NCBI GenBank assembly: GCA_945643635.1
Contig: CALZFC010000137.1
Location: 1-64,000 of the forward strand
DNA length: 64,000 bases
Source of the DNA: Allodiplogaster sudhausi
Taxonomy: Eukaryota > Nematoda > Chromadorea > Rhabditida > Diplogasteridae
Direction: 5' to 3'
Shown here: one piece after another, positions 1 through 13,300 of the stretch
Numbering within the stretch: the stretch's first letter is position 1
Layout of the letters: every line of letters begins with the position of its first letter
Notes under the pieces: model-generated
The model's input: only the letters and a program-made list of their open reading frames with translations
Databases searched by the model: none
What the model was told of the DNA's origin: nothing
Made by a program: the position numbers and the translations under genes

Positions 1-20
1 TCTTCTCTGCCTCTCTCTCC

Positions 21-1320
21 AAACGGTCGCAAGGAACCGCAAAAGCTGCAGTTCCAAGCGTTCGCAAGGAACCGCCAAAGCCAGCGGTTCTATGCGTTCG
101 CAAGTAAACGGCAAAAAAGAGCGGCCAGGCCCACAGGCGAACCAACCGTGTGGCGGTGCCTTGAATTCGCCGATTAAACCGATTTCTGGGATGCCCATGA
201 ACCGGCGCACACTATACTTGACGGCTTTTCGACCAAAAATTTCATATGGCTCCATGTCTGAATGGCGCTTGGCAAACTTGCCAAGCTGCGAGAGAGACAC
301 TTTATCGTTGTACTTTAATTACTTAAGATGCATCAGAACACACCGCTTTTCTCTGCAGCATCCGACACCATAGAGAGAGGCGGCTCTTTTAGGCTCTCCT
401 CTATTTTTAATTCTATTTTAAAGAGTTGTTGTGGTCAAGCCAAGAAGGCCATCTCAACTCGACGTCACTTAAAGCCAAGAAGGCCATCTCAGCTCGACGT
501 CACGTCAGCCAAGAAGGCCATCTCAGCTCGACGTCACGTCAAGCTAAGAAGGCCATTCCATGTGTTCGCAAGGAACATCAAAAAATGAGCGGCCAGGCTC
601 ACAGGCTAACCAACCGTGAGGCGGTGCCTGGAATTCGCCGATTAAAACGATTTATGGATGCCCAGAACCGGCGCACACTATACTTGACGGCTTTTCGATC
701 AAATTTTTTCTCAGCGGGGCCAATTTTTTTTGTCTCAGACCTCGGATGAGGAAACTTTTTTTAAATGTCTAATCGTTCAGACTTACTTTATACAACATTA
801 CATAGCTAAAAAAAACCGCCTTTCTCTGTAGAAAAATGTAGGATAGAGAGAGACACAGTTTCCGAGCTCTCTCTAAATGTTTTACGCTAAATTAAAGACT
901 TGTGATTACATATGGCTGGCTCAACTGCACACAAAGATTTGAAGAGAATATCAGCTCTCCATCGGAGTGATAGTTTATATGCTTCCTTTATTCAGATTGC
1001 TCAAATGAGCCTGGCCGCAAAAACTGCAGTTCCAAACGGTCGCAAGGAACCGCAAAAGCTGCAGTTCCAAGCGTTCGCAAGAAACCGCCAAAGCAGCGGT
1101 TCCATGCGTTCGCAAGTAACGGCAAAAAATGAGCGGCCAGGCCCACAGGCGAACCAGCCGTGTGGCGGTGCCTTGAATTCGCCGAACGGAATGCAGAGCC
1201 AGGAAGGAGACCAAGAGTGAGGAGCTACCTCAAACTTGGGTAACTAAACCGGCGTTTGTAAGAAAAGCGCTGGATGCCTATGAATTTGCGCAAACTACAC
1301 TTGCCGAGTTTTCGAAGGGA
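21..1320. repeat. Three diverged copies of a dispersed repeat
   Basis: A block with GCGGCCAGGC, ACAGGCGAACCA and GCGGTGCCT recurs at about 119-180, 588-645 and 1131-1185. In the first two copies it is followed by GCGCACACTATACTTGACGG (about 205 and 671), and in the third by a diverged form near 1288. The upstream part (GGTCGCAAGGAACCGC and GTTCGCAAG) is shared by the copies at 25-115 and 1038-1125. Spacing is about 470 and 540 bp, so this is either an old tandem array or nested copies of one element. No open frame, terminal inverted repeat or LTR was recognised. Confidence 0.7.
439..556. repeat. 35-bp tandem repeat, about 3.5 copies
   Basis: GCCAAGAAGGCCATCTCA and CTCGACGTCAC recur with starts near 439, 474, 508 and 543, a period of 34-35 bp. 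The last copy is truncated. It lies between two copies of the dispersed repeat. Confidence 0.85.
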
Positions 1321-2332
1321 GTTCATGATGCTGAGTGTGCGTACTTGGAATGCTGGCAAAGTGCCAAAAAAAATTATATTTAAGAGTTTTACTGCTTTAA
1401 AGGTTACATAAAATTACAAAAAAAATCAGAGAGTAAGAGTAGAGTGTGAGAGACATGATAGAACTGTCTCTCTCTCTCTCTTTCTCTCTCTCTATGTCGT
1501 CTCTCCTCTCTTTCTTTCTAAGTGAACAGGCTACTTCAGGACTTGATCGTGTACTTGTAAGTGTCCGTGAGACGCTCAACGTGAATTATATACATCTCTC
1601 TGTAGCTCATTACAAAGCTCTTCCTTTGTACAATTCACTGGTATAGAGAGAGAGTCAACTTTCGGTTCTTTGTAAGTGTTTTAATGTGTTTTAATGGAAA
1701 GACACACATATGTTGACATCGTGCTAAAAACTTTAAATGGCTTGTGAATGCGTTCAATGGCCACGAAAAAATGCAGATTTTTGCAGAGAGACAGAGGAAT
1801 ACGAGAGGAAGACAGAGAAATAGAGAGAGAGTGGAAAAGTAAGTTGTAAGTGTATGTATTTAATGTATTTCATTTTTTTTGGCTGTATGTTTGCAAGAGG
1901 TGCGAAGTGGTCGACGGAGGTGCGAAGTGAGAGTCGACGTCTGTTTTTCTCTGCCAACGCTATCTCGCCTTTTCGCGCCTGTGACTTTTTTTTCTCTAAC
2001 CTCTCAAAAACGCACCTATAACGGGCTGTTTTCGTCGAGGGGCGGAGCTAAGCGACTGTTCGTTGTCTAACCTCCGTGTTTTGCGAGCAGCCTCGGTGAT
2101 CTCGGGTGTCGCAGCCTCGGCGAACTTGTTTTTCTTTTCTTTGCTCGTCTAATCTCTCAATACAAAATGACTCTCGTCGCTTTCTCTCGCTCTCTTGCTT
2201 GCTCTCCTCTATTTCTCCCATGCATTTTGCTCCGAGAGCCGTTTTCTGCTTGTGAACTATCTAGAGGAACTAGTTAACTAAGTTAAGCTACTTTCTGGAG
2301 TACTACTACTTTAGGGAGCTAAACAACTTTAA
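1321..2332. other. Gene-free spacer
   Basis: No exon, RNA gene or complete mobile element was recognised in this kilobase. It holds short CT and GA runs (about 1466-1515 and 1785-1835) and a repeated GAGGTGCGAAGTG motif near 1898-1930. The short open frames here have no recognisable domain. Confidence 0.5.
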
Positions 2333-2455
2333 AGAGCTAAGAAAAGTTAGGAGTTTTTAGAGTTCAGGGGCTCACTTAAGCTTAGGGAGTTAAAGAAGAG
2401 TTAAGAAGTTTTTAGAGTTTCGGGACTCAGCTAAGCTAAGGAAAGAATAATTAAG
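2333..2455. repeat. Two-copy ~55-bp repeat next to the satellite
   Basis: Two imperfect copies of a segment with AGTTTTTAGAGTT followed by a CTCA and AAGCTTA-like core lie at about 2346-2388 and 2401-2443. They directly flank the left edge of the pyrimidine satellite. Confidence 0.6.
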
Positions 2456-2460
2456 GAGTT

Positions 2461-3993
2461 TTCTCTGCCTCTCTCTCTCTTCTCTGCCTCTCTCTCTCTT
2501 CTCTGCCTCTCTTCTCTCTCTTCTCTGCCCTCTCTCTCTCTCCTCTGCCTCTCTCTCTTCTCTGCCTCTCTCTCTCTTCTCTGCCTCTCTCTCTCTCTTC
2601 TCTGCCTCTCTCTCTCTCTTCTCTGCCTCTCTCTCTCTTTCTCTGCCTCTCTCTCTTCTCTGCCTCTCTCTCTTCTCTGCTCTCTCTCTCTTTTTCTGCC
2701 TCTCTCTCTTCTCTGCCTCTCTCTCTCTTCTCTCCCTCTCTCTCTTCTCTGCCTCTCTCTCTCTTTCTCTGCCTCTCTCTCTCTCTTCTCTGCCTCTCTC
2801 TCTCTTCTCTGCCTCTCTCTCTCTCTCTGCCTCTCTCTCTCTTCTCTGCCTCTCCTCTCTCTCTTCTCTGCCTCTCTCTCTCTCTTCTCTGCCTCTCTCT
2901 CTCTCTTCTCTGCCTCTCTCTTCTCTTCTCTGCCTCTCTCTCTCTCTTCTCTGCCTCATCTCTCTCTCTCTCTGCCTCTCTCTCTCTTTCTCTGCCTCTC
3001 TCTTCTCTCTCTGCCCTCTCTCTCTTCTCTGCCTCTCTCTCTCTCTCTGCCTCTCTCTCTCTCTTCTCTGCCTCTCTCTCTTCTGTGCCTCTCTCTCTCT
3101 TCTCTGCCTCTCTCTCTCTCTTCTCTGCCTCTCTCTCTTCTCTGCCTCTCTCTCTCTCTTCTCTGCCTCTCTCTCTCTCTTCTCTGCCTCTCTCTCTTCT
3201 CTGCCTCTCTCTCTCTTCTCTGCCTCTCTCTCTCTCTTCTCTGCCTCTCTCTCTTCTCTGCCTCTCGCTCTCTTCTCTGCCTCTCTCTCTCTTCTCTACC
3301 TACTCTCTCTCTCTCGCCTCTCTCTCTCTTCTCTGCCTCTCTCTCTCCTTCTCTGCCATCCTTTCTCTTCTCTGCCTCTCTCTCTCTCTCTTCTCTGCCT
3401 CTCTCTCTCTCTTCTCTGCCTCTCTCTCTCTCTTCTCTGCCTCTCTCTTCTCTTCTCTGCTCTCCTCTCTCTCTTCTCTGCCTCTCTCTCTCTCTTCTAT
3501 GCCTCTCTCTCTCTCTTCTCTGCCTCTCTCTCTCTTCTCTGCCTCTCTCTCTTCTCTGCCTCTCTCTCTCTTTCTCTGCCTCTCTCTCTCTCTTCTTGCC
3601 TCTCTCTCTCTATCCCTCTGCCTCTCTCTCTTCTCTGCCTCTCTCTCTCTTCTCTGCCTCTCTCTCTTCTCCTCTGCCTCTCTCTTCTCTGCCTCTCTCT
3701 TCTTCCTCTGCTCCTCTTCTCTTCTCTGCCTCTCTCTCTCTCTTCTCTGGCCTCTCTCTCTTCTCTGCCTCTCTCTCTCTTCTCTGCCTCTACTCTCTCT
3801 GCCTCTCTCTCTCTTTCTCTGCCTCTCTCTCTCTCTTTTCTCTGCCTCTCTTCTCTTTCTCTCTCTTCTCTCTTTCTCTGCCTCTCTCTCTCTCTCTCTG
3901 CCTCTCTCTCTTCTGTGCCTCTCTCTCTCTTCTCGCCTCTCTCTCTCTCTTCTCTGCCTCTCTCTCTTCTCTGCCTCTCTCTCTCTTCTCTGC

Positions 3994-4024
<31 letters not shown>

Positions 4025-4295
4025 CTCTGCCTCTCTCTCTTTCTCTGCCTCTCTCTCTCTCTCTCTGCTCTCTCTTCCTGCCTCTCGCTCTCTTCTCTGC
4101 CTCTCTCTCTCTTCTCTACCTCTCTCTCTTCTCTGCCTCTCTCTCTCTTCTCTGCCTCTCTCCTCTCTTCTCTGCCTCTCTTCTCTTCTCTGCCTCTCCT
4201 CTCTCTTCTCTGCATCTCTCTCTCTTTTCTCTGCCTCTCTCTCTCTTCTCTGCCTCTCCTCTCTCTTCTCTGCTCTCTCTCTCTCTCTTCTCTGC

Positions 4296-4327
<32 letters not shown>

Positions 4328-7300
4328 TCTCTGCCTCTCTCTCTCTCTTCTCTGCCTCTCTCTCTCTCTTCTTCTGCCTCTCTCTCTCTTCTCTGCCTCT
4401 CTCTCTCTCTTCTCTGCCTCTCTCTCCTAGTGCCTCTCTCTCTCTTCTCTGCCTCTCTCTCTCTTTCTGCCTCTCTCTCTTCTCTGCCTCTCTCTCTCTT
4501 TCTCTGCCTCTCTCTCTCTCTTCTATGCCTCTCTCTCTTCTCTGCCTCTCTCTCTCTTTCTCTGCCTCTCTCTCTCTCTTCTTCTCTGCCTCTCTCTTTC
4601 TCTGCCTCTCTCTCTCTCTCTGCCTTCTCTCTCTCTTCTCTCTGCCTCTCTCTCTTCTCTGCCTCTCTCTCTCTTCTCTGCCTCTCTCTCTCTTCTCTGC
4701 CTATCTCTCTCTTCTCTGCCTCTCTCTCTCTTCTCTGCTCTCTCTCTCTCTCTTCTCTGCCTCTCTCTCTCTCTCTTCTCTGCCTCTCTCTCTCTTTTCT
4801 CTGCCTCTCTCTCTTCTCTGCCTCTCTCTCTCTTCTCTGCCTCTCTCTCTCTCTTCTCTGCCTCTCTCTCTCTTTCTCTGCCTCTCTCTCTATCTCTTTC
4901 TGCCTCTCTCTCTTCTGTGCCTCTCTCTCTCTTCTCTGCCTCTCTCTCTCTCTTCTCTGCCTCTCTCTCTTCTCTGCCTCTCTCTCTCTCTTCTCTGCCT
5001 CTCTCTCTCTTCTCTGCCTCTCTCTCTTCTCTGCCTCCTCTCTCTTCTCTGCCTCTCTCTCTCTTCTCTGCCTCTCTCTCTCTTCTCTGCCTCTCTCTCT
5101 CTTCTCTGCCTCTCTCTCTCTCTTCTCTGCCTCTCTCTCTTCTCTGCTCTCTCTCTCTCCTTCTGCCTCTCTCTCTCTCTTCTCTGCCTCTCTCTCTCTT
5201 CTCTGCCTCTCTCTCTCTTCTTCTCTCCTCTCTCTCTTCTCTGCCTCTCTCTCTCTCTCTTCTTGCCTCCTTCTCTCCTTTTCTCTGCCTCTCTTTTCTC
5301 TGCCTCTCTCTCTCTTCTCTGCCTCTCTCTCTCTCTTCTCTGCCTCTCTCCTTCTCTGCCTCTCTCTCTCTTCTCTGCCTCTCTCTCTCTCTTCTGCTGC
5401 CTCTCTCTCTCTCTTCTCTGCCTCTCTCTCTCTTCTCTGCCTCTCTTCTCTCTTCTCTGCCTCTCTCTCTCTCTTTCTCTGCCTCTCTCTCTTCTCTGCC
5501 TCTCTCTCTCTTCTCTGCCTCTCTCTTCTCTCTCTCTGCCTCTCTCTCTCTCTTCTCTGCCTCTCTCTCTCTTCTCTGCCTCTCTCTCTCTCTTCTCTGC
5601 CTCTCTCTCTCTCTTCTCTGCCTCCTCTCTCTCTTCTCTGCCTCTCTCTCTCTTCTCTGCCTCCCTCTCTTCTTCTGCCTCTCTCTCTTCTCTGCCTCTC
5701 TCTTCTTCTTGCCTCTCTCTCTTCTCTGCCTCTCTCTCTCTTCTCTGCCTCTCCTCTCTCTTCTCTGCCTCTCTCTCTTCTCTGCCTCTCTTCTCTTCTC
5801 TGCCTCTCTCTCTTCTCTGCCTCTCTCTCTCTCTTCTCTGCCTCTCTCTCTCTCTTCTCTGCCTCTCTCTCTCTTCTCTGACTCTCTCTCTCTTCTCTGC
5901 CTCTCTCTCTCTTCTCTGCCTCTCTCTCTTCTCTGCCTCTCGCTCTCTTCTCTGCCTCTCTCTCTCTCTTCTCTACTCTCTCTTCTTCTCTGCCTCTCTC
6001 TCTCTTCTCTGCCTCTCTCTCTCTCTTCTCTGCCTCTTCTTTCTCTTCTCTGCCTCTCTCTCTCTCTTCTCTGCCTCTCTCTCTCTCTCTCTGCTCTCTC
6101 TCTCTCTTCTCTGCCTCTCTCTCTCTCTTCTCTGCCTCTCTCCTCTCTCTCTCTGCCTCTCTCTCTCTCTCTTCTCTGCCTCTCTCTCTCTCTTCTCTGC
6201 CTCTCTCTCTCTCTTCTCTGCCTCTCTCTCTCTCTTCTCTGCCTCTCTCTCTCTTCTCTGCCTCTCTCTCTCTCTTCTCTGCCTCTCTCTCTTCTGTGCC
6301 TCTCTCTCTCTTCTCTGCCTCTCTCTCTCTTTCTGCCTCTCTCTCTTCTCTGCCTCTCTCTCTCTCTTCCTGCCTCTCTCTCTCTCTTCTATGCCTCTCT
6401 CTCTTCTCTGCCTCTCTCTCTCTTCTCTGCTCTCTCTCTCTCTTCTCTGCCTCTCTCTCTTCTCTGCCTCTCTCTCTCTTCTCTGCCTCTCTCTCTTCTT
6501 CTCTGCCTCTCTCTCTTCTCTGCCTCTCTCTCTCTTCTCTGCCTCTCTCTCTCTCTCTCTGCCTCTCTCTCTCTTCTCTGCCTCTCTCCTCTCTTGCCCT
6601 CTCTCTCTCTCTCTTCTCTGCACTCTCTCTCTCTCTTCTCTGCCTCTCTCTCTCTTTTCTCTGCCTCTCTCTTTCTCTGCCTCTCTCTCTCTTGCTCTCC
6701 TCTCTCTCTTCTCTGCCTCTCTCTCTCTCTTCTCTGCCTCTCTCTCTCTCTTCTCTGCCTCTCTCTCTCTCTTCTCTGCCTCTCTCTCTTCTGTGCCTCT
6801 CTCTCTCTTCTCTGCCCTCTCTCTTCTTCTCTGCCTCTCTCTCTTCTCTGCTCTCTCTCTCTCTTCTCTGCCTCTCTCTCTCTTCTCTGCCTCTCTCTCT
6901 TCTCTGCCTCTCTCTCACTCTCTGCCTCTCTCTCTCTCTTCTCTGCCTCTCTCTTCTCTGCCTCTCTCTCTTTCTCTGCCTCTCTCTCTCTCTTCTCTGC
7001 CTCTCTCTCTTCTCTGCCTCTCTCTCTCTCTCTCTGCCTCTCTCTCTCTCTTCTCTGCCTCTCTCTCTCTTCTCTGCTCTCTCTCTCTCTCTGCTCTCTC
7101 TCTCTCTCTTCTCTGCCTCCTCTCTCTCTCTCTTCTCTGCCTCTCTCTCTCTTTTCTCTGCCTCTCTCTTTTCTCTGCCTCTCTCTCTTTCTCTGCCTCT
7201 CTCTCTCTCTTCTCTGCCTCTCTCTCTTCTCTGCCTCTCTCTCTTCTCTGCCTCTCTCTCTCTCTTCTCTGCCTCTCTCTCTTTTCTCTGCCTCTCTCTC

Positions 7301-10300
7301 TCTTCTCTGCCTCTCTCTCTCTCTTCTCTGCCTCTCTCTCTCTCTTCTCTGCCCTCTCTCTCTCTCTTCTCTGCCTCTCTCTCTCTCTTCTCTGCCTCTC
7401 TCTCTCTTCTCTGCCTCTCTCTCTCTCTCCTCTGCCTCTCTCTCTTCTCTGCCTTCTCTCTCTTCTCTGCCTCCTCTCTCTTCTCTGCCTCTCTCTCTCT
7501 CTTCTCTGCCTCTCTCTCTCTCTGCCCTCTCTCTCTTCTCTGCCTCTCTCTATCTCTGCCTCTCTCTCTCTTCTCTGCCTCTCTCTCTCTCCTGCCTCTC
7601 TCTCTTCTCTGCCTCTCTCTTCTTCTCTGCCTCTCTCTCTCTCCTCTGCCTCTCTCTCTCTTTCTCTGCCTCTCTCTCTCTTCTCTGCCTCTCTCTCTCT
7701 TCTCTGCCTCTCTCTCTTCTCTGCCTCTCTCTCTCTTCTCTGCCTCTCTCTCTTCTCTGCCTCTCTCTCTCTCTCTCTGCCTCTCTCTCTCTCTTCTCTG
7801 CCTCTCTCTCTCTTCTCTGCCTCTCTCTCTCTCTCTCTGCCTCTCTCTCTTTCTCTGCCTCTCTCTCTCTCTTCTCTGCCTCTCTCTCTCTCTTCTCTGC
7901 CTCTCTCTCTTCTCTTCTCTGCCTCTCTCTCTCTCTTCTCTGCCTCTCTCTCTTCTCTGCCTCTCTCTCTCTTCTCTGCTCTCTCTCTCTCCTCTGCCTC
8001 TCTCTCTTCTCTGCCTCTCTCTCTCTTCTCTGCCTCTCTCTCTCTCTTCTCTGACCTCTCTCTTCTCTGCCTCTCTCTCGCTCTTCTCTGCCTCTCTCTC
8101 TTCCTGCCTCTCTCTTCTCTGCCTCTCTCTCTCTTTCTCTGCCTCTCTCTCTCTCTTCTCTGCCTCTCTCTCTCTCTTCTCTGCTCTCTCTCTTCTCTGC
8201 CTCTCTCTCTCTTCTCTGCCTCTCTCTCTCTCCTCTGCCTCTCTCTCTTCTCTGCCTCTCTCTCTCTTCTCTGCCTCTCTCTCTCTCTTCTCTGCCTCTC
8301 TCTCTTCTCTGCCTCTCTCTCGCTCTTCTCTGCCTCTCTCTCTTCCCTGCCTCTCTCTCTCTTGCTCTCTCTCTCTCTTCTCTGCTCTTCTCTTCTCTTC
8401 TCTGCCTCTCTCTCTCTCTTCTCTGCCTCTCTCTCTCTTCTCTGCCTCTCTCTCTCTCTTCTCTGCTCTCTCTCTTCTCTCTGCCTCTCTCTCTCTCTTC
8501 TCTGCCTCTCTCTCTCTCCTTCTCTGCCTCTCTCTCTCTCTTCTCTGCCTCTCTCTTCTCTTCTCTGCCTCTCTCTCTTCTCTGCCTCTCTCTCTCTTCT
8601 CTGCCTCTCTCTCTCTCCTCTGCCTCTCTCTCTTCTCTGCCTCTCTCTCTCTTCTCTGCCTCTCTCTCTTCTCTGCCTCTCTCTCTCTTCTCTGCCTCTC
8701 TCTCTCTCCTCTGCCTCTCTCTTCTCTGCCTTCTCTCTCTTCTCTGCCTCTCTCTCTCTCTTCTCTGCCTCTCTCTCTCTTCTCTGCCTCTCTCTCTCTT
8801 CTCTGCCTCTCTCTCTCTCTTCTCTGCCTCTCTCTCTCTCTTCTCTGCCTCTCTCTCTCTTCTCTGCCTCTCTCTCTCTCTTCTCTGCCTCTCTCTCTCT
8901 TCTCTGCCCTCTCTTCTCTCTTCTCTGCCTCTCTCTCTCTCTCTCTGCCTCTCTCTCTCTCTTCTCTGCCTCTCTCTCTCTCTTCTCTGCCTCTCTCTCT
9001 TCTCTGCCTCTCTCTCTCTTCTCTGCCTCTCTCTCTCTCCTCTGCCTCTCTCTCTTCTCTGCCTCTCTCTCTCTCTCTGCCTCTCTCTCTTCTCTGCCTC
9101 TCTCTCTCTTCTCTGCCTCCTCTCTCTCCTCTGCCTCTCTCTCTTCTCTGCCTCTCTCTCTCTTCTCTGCCTCTCTCTCTCTTTTCTGCCTCTCTCTCTT
9201 CTCTGCCTCTCTCTCTCTTCTCTGCCTCTCTCTCTTCTCTGCCTCTCTCTCTCTCTTCTCTGCCTCTCTCTCTCTCTTCTCTGCCTCTCTCTCTCTTCTC
9301 TGCCTCTCTCTCTCTCTTCTCTGCCTCTCTCTCTCTCTTCTCTGCCTCTCTCTCTCTCTTCTCTGCCTCTCTCTCTCTCTTCTCTGCCTCTCTCTCTTCT
9401 CTGCCTCTCTCTCTCTTCTCTGCCTCTCTCTCTCTCCTCTGCCTCTCTCTCTTCTCTGCCTCTCTCTCTTCTCTGCCTCTCTCTCTCTCTTCTCTGCCTC
9501 TCTCTCTTCTCTGCCTCTCTCTCGCTCTTCTCTGCCTCTCTCTCTTCCTGCCTCTCTCTCTTCTCTGCCTCTCTCTCTCTCTTCTCTGCCTCTCTCTCTC
9601 TCTTCTCTGCCTCTCTCTCTCTCTTCTCTGCCTCTCTCTCTTCTCTGCCTCTCTCTCTCTTCTCTGCCTCTCTCTCTCTCCTCTGCCTCTCTCTCTTCTC
9701 TGCCTCTCTCTCTCTTCTCTGCCTCTCTCTCTCTCTTCTCTGCCTCTCTCTCTTCTCTGCCTCTCTCTCGCTCTTCTCTGCCTCTCTCTCTTCCCTGCCT
9801 CTCTCTCTTTCTGCCTCTCTCTCTCTCTTCTCTGCCTCTCTCTCTCTCTTCTCTGCCTCTCTCTCTCTCTTCTCTGCCTCTCTCTCTCTTCTCTGCCTCT
9901 CTCTCTCTCTTCTCTGCCTCTCTCTCTCTTCTCTGCCTCTCTCTCTCTCTTCTCTGCCTCTCTCTCTCTCTTCTCTGCCTCTCTCTCTCTCTTCTCTGCC
10001 TCTCTCTCTCTCTTCTCTGCCTCTCTCTCTTCTCTGCCTCTCTCTCTCTTCTCTGCCTCTCTCTCTCTCCTCTGCCTCTCTCTCTTCTCTGCCTCTCTCT
10101 CTCTTCTCTGCCTCTCTCTCTTCTCTGCCTCTCTCTCTCTTCTCTGCCTCTCTCTCTCTCCTCTGCCTCTCTCTCTTCTCTGCCTCTCTCTCTCTTCTCT
10201 GCCTCTCTCTCTCTCTTCTCTGCCTCTCTCTCTTCTCTGCCTCTCTCTCTCTTCTCTGCCTCTCTCTCTCTCCTCTGCCTCTCTCTCTTCTCTGCCTCTC

Positions 10301-13300
10301 TCTCTCTTCTCTGCCTCTCTCTCTCTTCTCTGCCTCTCTCTCTCTCTTCTCTGCCTCTCTCTCTTCTCTGCCTCTCTCTCTCTTCTCTGCCTCTCTCTCT
10401 CTCCTCTGCCTCTCTCTCTTCTCTGCCTCTCTCTCTCTTCTCTGCCTCTCTCTCTCTTCTCTGCCTCTCTCTCTCTCTTCTCTGCCTCTCTCTCTTCTCT
10501 GCCTCTCTCTCTCTTCTCTGCCTCTCTCTCTCTTTTCTCTGCCTCTCTCTCTTCTCTGCCTCTCTCTCTCTTCTCTGCCTCTCTCTCTCTCTTCTCTGCC
10601 TCTCTCTCTCTCTTCTCTGCCTCTCTCTCTCTTCTCTGCCTCTCTCTCTCTCTTCTCTGCCTCTCTCTCTCTCTTCTCTGCCTCTCTCTCTTCTCTGCCT
10701 CTCTCTCTCTTCTCTGCCTCTCTCTCTCTCCTCTGCCTCTCTCTCTTCTCTGCCTCTCTCTCTCTTCTCTGCCTCTCTCTCTCTTCTCTGCCTCTCTCTC
10801 TCTCTCTGCCTCTCTCTCTCTTCTCTGCCTCTCTCTCTCTTCTCTGCCTCTCTCTCTTCTCTGCCTCTCTCTCTCTTCTCTGCCTCTCTCTCTCTTTTCT
10901 CTGCCTCTCTCTCTTCTCTGCCTCTCTCTCTCTTCTCTGCCTCTCTCTCTTCTCTGCCTCTCTCTCTCTCTTCTCTGCCTCTCTCTCTCTCTTCTCTGCC
11001 TCTCTCTCTCTTCTCTGCCTCTCTCTCTCTCTTCTCTGCCTCTCTCTCTCTTCTCTGCCTCTCTCTCTCTCTTCTCTGCCTCTCTCTCTCTCTTCTCTGC
11101 CTCTCTCTCTCTTCTCTGCCTCTCTCTCTCTCTTCTCTGCCTCTCTCTCTCTCTTCTCTGCCTCTCTCTCTCTCTTCTCTGCCTCTCTCTCTCTCTTCTC
11201 TGCCTCTCTCTCTTCTCTGCCTCTCTCTCTCTTCTCTGCCTCTCTCTCTCTCCTCTGCCTCTCTCTCTTCTCTGCCTCTCTCTCTCTTCTCTGCCTCTCT
11301 CTCTCTTCTCTGCCTCTCTCTCTCTCTTCTCTGCCTCTCTCTCTCTTCTCTGCCTCTCTCTCTCTTCTCTGCCTCTCTCTCTTCTCTGCCTCTCTCTCTC
11401 TTCTCTGCCTCTCTCTCTCTTTTCTCTGCCTCTCTCTCTTCTCTGCCTCTCTCTCTTCTCTGCCTCTCTCTCTCTTCTCTGCCTCTCTCTCTCTCTTCTC
11501 TGCCTCTCTCTCTCTTCTCTGCCTCTCTCTCTCTCTTCTCTGCCTCTCTCTCTCTCTTCTCTGCCTCTCTCTCTCTCTTCTCTGCCTCTCTCTCTCTCTT
11601 CTCTGCCTCTCTCTCTTCTCTGCCTCTCTCTCTCTTCTCTGCCTCTCTCTCTCTCCTCTGCCTCTCTCTCTTCTCTGCCTCTCTCTCTCTTCTCTGCCTC
11701 TCTCTCTTCTCTGCCTCTCTCTCTCTTCTCTGCCTCTCTCTCTCTCCTCTGCCTCTCTCTCTTCTCTGCCTCTCTCTCTCTTCTCTGCCTCTCTCTCTCT
11801 TTTCTCTGCCTCTCTCTCTTCTCTGCCTCTCTCTCTCTTCTCTGCCTCTCTCTCTTCTCTGCCTCTCTCTCTCTCTTCTCTGCCTCTCTCTCTCTCTTCT
11901 CTGCCTCTCTCTCTCTTCTCTGCCTCTCTCTCTCTTTTCTCTGCCTCTCTCTCTTCTCTGCCTCTCTCTCTCTCTCTGCCTCTCTCTCTTCTCTGCCTCT
12001 CTCTCTCTCTTCTCTGCCTCTCTCTCTTCTCTGCCTCTCTCTCTCTTCTCTGCCTCTCTCTCTCTCCTCTGCCTCTCTCTCTTCTCTGCCTCTCTCTCTC
12101 TTCTCTGCCTCTCTCTTTCTCTTCTCTGCCTCTCTCTCTTCTCTGCCTCTCTCTCGCTCTTCTCTGCCTCTCTCTCTTCCCTGCCTCTCTCTCTTCTCTG
12201 CCTCTCTCTCTCTCTTCTCTGCCTCTCTCTCTCTCTTCTCTGCCTCTCTCTCTCTCTTCTCTGCCTCTCTCTCTTCTCTGCCTCTCTCTCTCTTCTCTGC
12301 CTCTCTCTCTCTCCTCTGCCTCTCTCTCTTCTCTGCCTCTCTCTCTCTTCTCTGCCTCTCTCTCTCTCTTCTCTGCCTCTCTCTCTTCTCTGCCTCTCTC
12401 TCGCTCTTCTCTGCCTCTCTCTCTTCCCTGCCTCTCTCTCTTCTCTGCCTCTCTCTCTCTCTTCTCTGCCTCTCTCTCTCTCTTCTCTGCCTCTCTCTCT
12501 CTCTTCTCTGCCTCTCTCTCTCTTCTCTGCCTCTCTCTCTCTCTTCTCTGCCTCTCTCTCTCTTCTCTGCCTCTCTCTCTCTCTTCTCTGCCTCTCTCTC
12601 TCTCTTCTCTGCCTCTCTCTCTCTCTTCTCTGCCTCTCTCTCTCTCTTCTCTGCCTCTCTCTCTTCTCTGCCTCTCTCTCTCTTCTCTGCCTCTCTCTCT
12701 CTCCTCTGCCTCTCTCTCTTCTCTGCCTCTCTCTCTCTTCTCTGCCTCTCTCTCTTCTCTGCCTCTCTCTCTCTTCTCTGCCTCTCTCTCTCTCCTCTGC
12801 CTCTCTCTCTTCTCTGCCTCTCTCTCTCTTCTCTGCCTCTCTCTCTCTCTTCTCTGCCTCTCTCTCTTCTCTGCCTCTCTCTCTCTTCTCTGCCTCTCTC
12901 TCTCTCCTCTGCCTCTCTCTCTTCTCTGCCTCTCTCTCTCTTCTCTGCCTCTCTCTCTCTTCTCTGCCTCTCTCTCTCTCTTCTCTGCCTCTCTCTCTTC
13001 TCTGCCTCTCTCTCTCTTCTCTGCCTCTCTCTCTCTCCTCTGCCTCTCTCTCTTCTCTGCCTCTCTCTCTCTTCTCTGCCTCTCTCTCTCTTCTCTGCCT
13101 CTCTCTCTCTCTTCTCTGCCTCTCTCTCTTCTCTGCCTCTCTCTCTCTTCTCTGCTCTCTCTCTCTTTTCTCTGCCTCTCTCTCTTCTCTGCCTCTCTCT
13201 CTCTTCTCTGCCTCTCTCTCTCTCTTCTCTGCCTCTCTCTCTTCTCTGCCTCTCTCTCGCTCTTCTCTGCCTCTCTCTCTTCCCTGCCTCTCTCTCTTCT

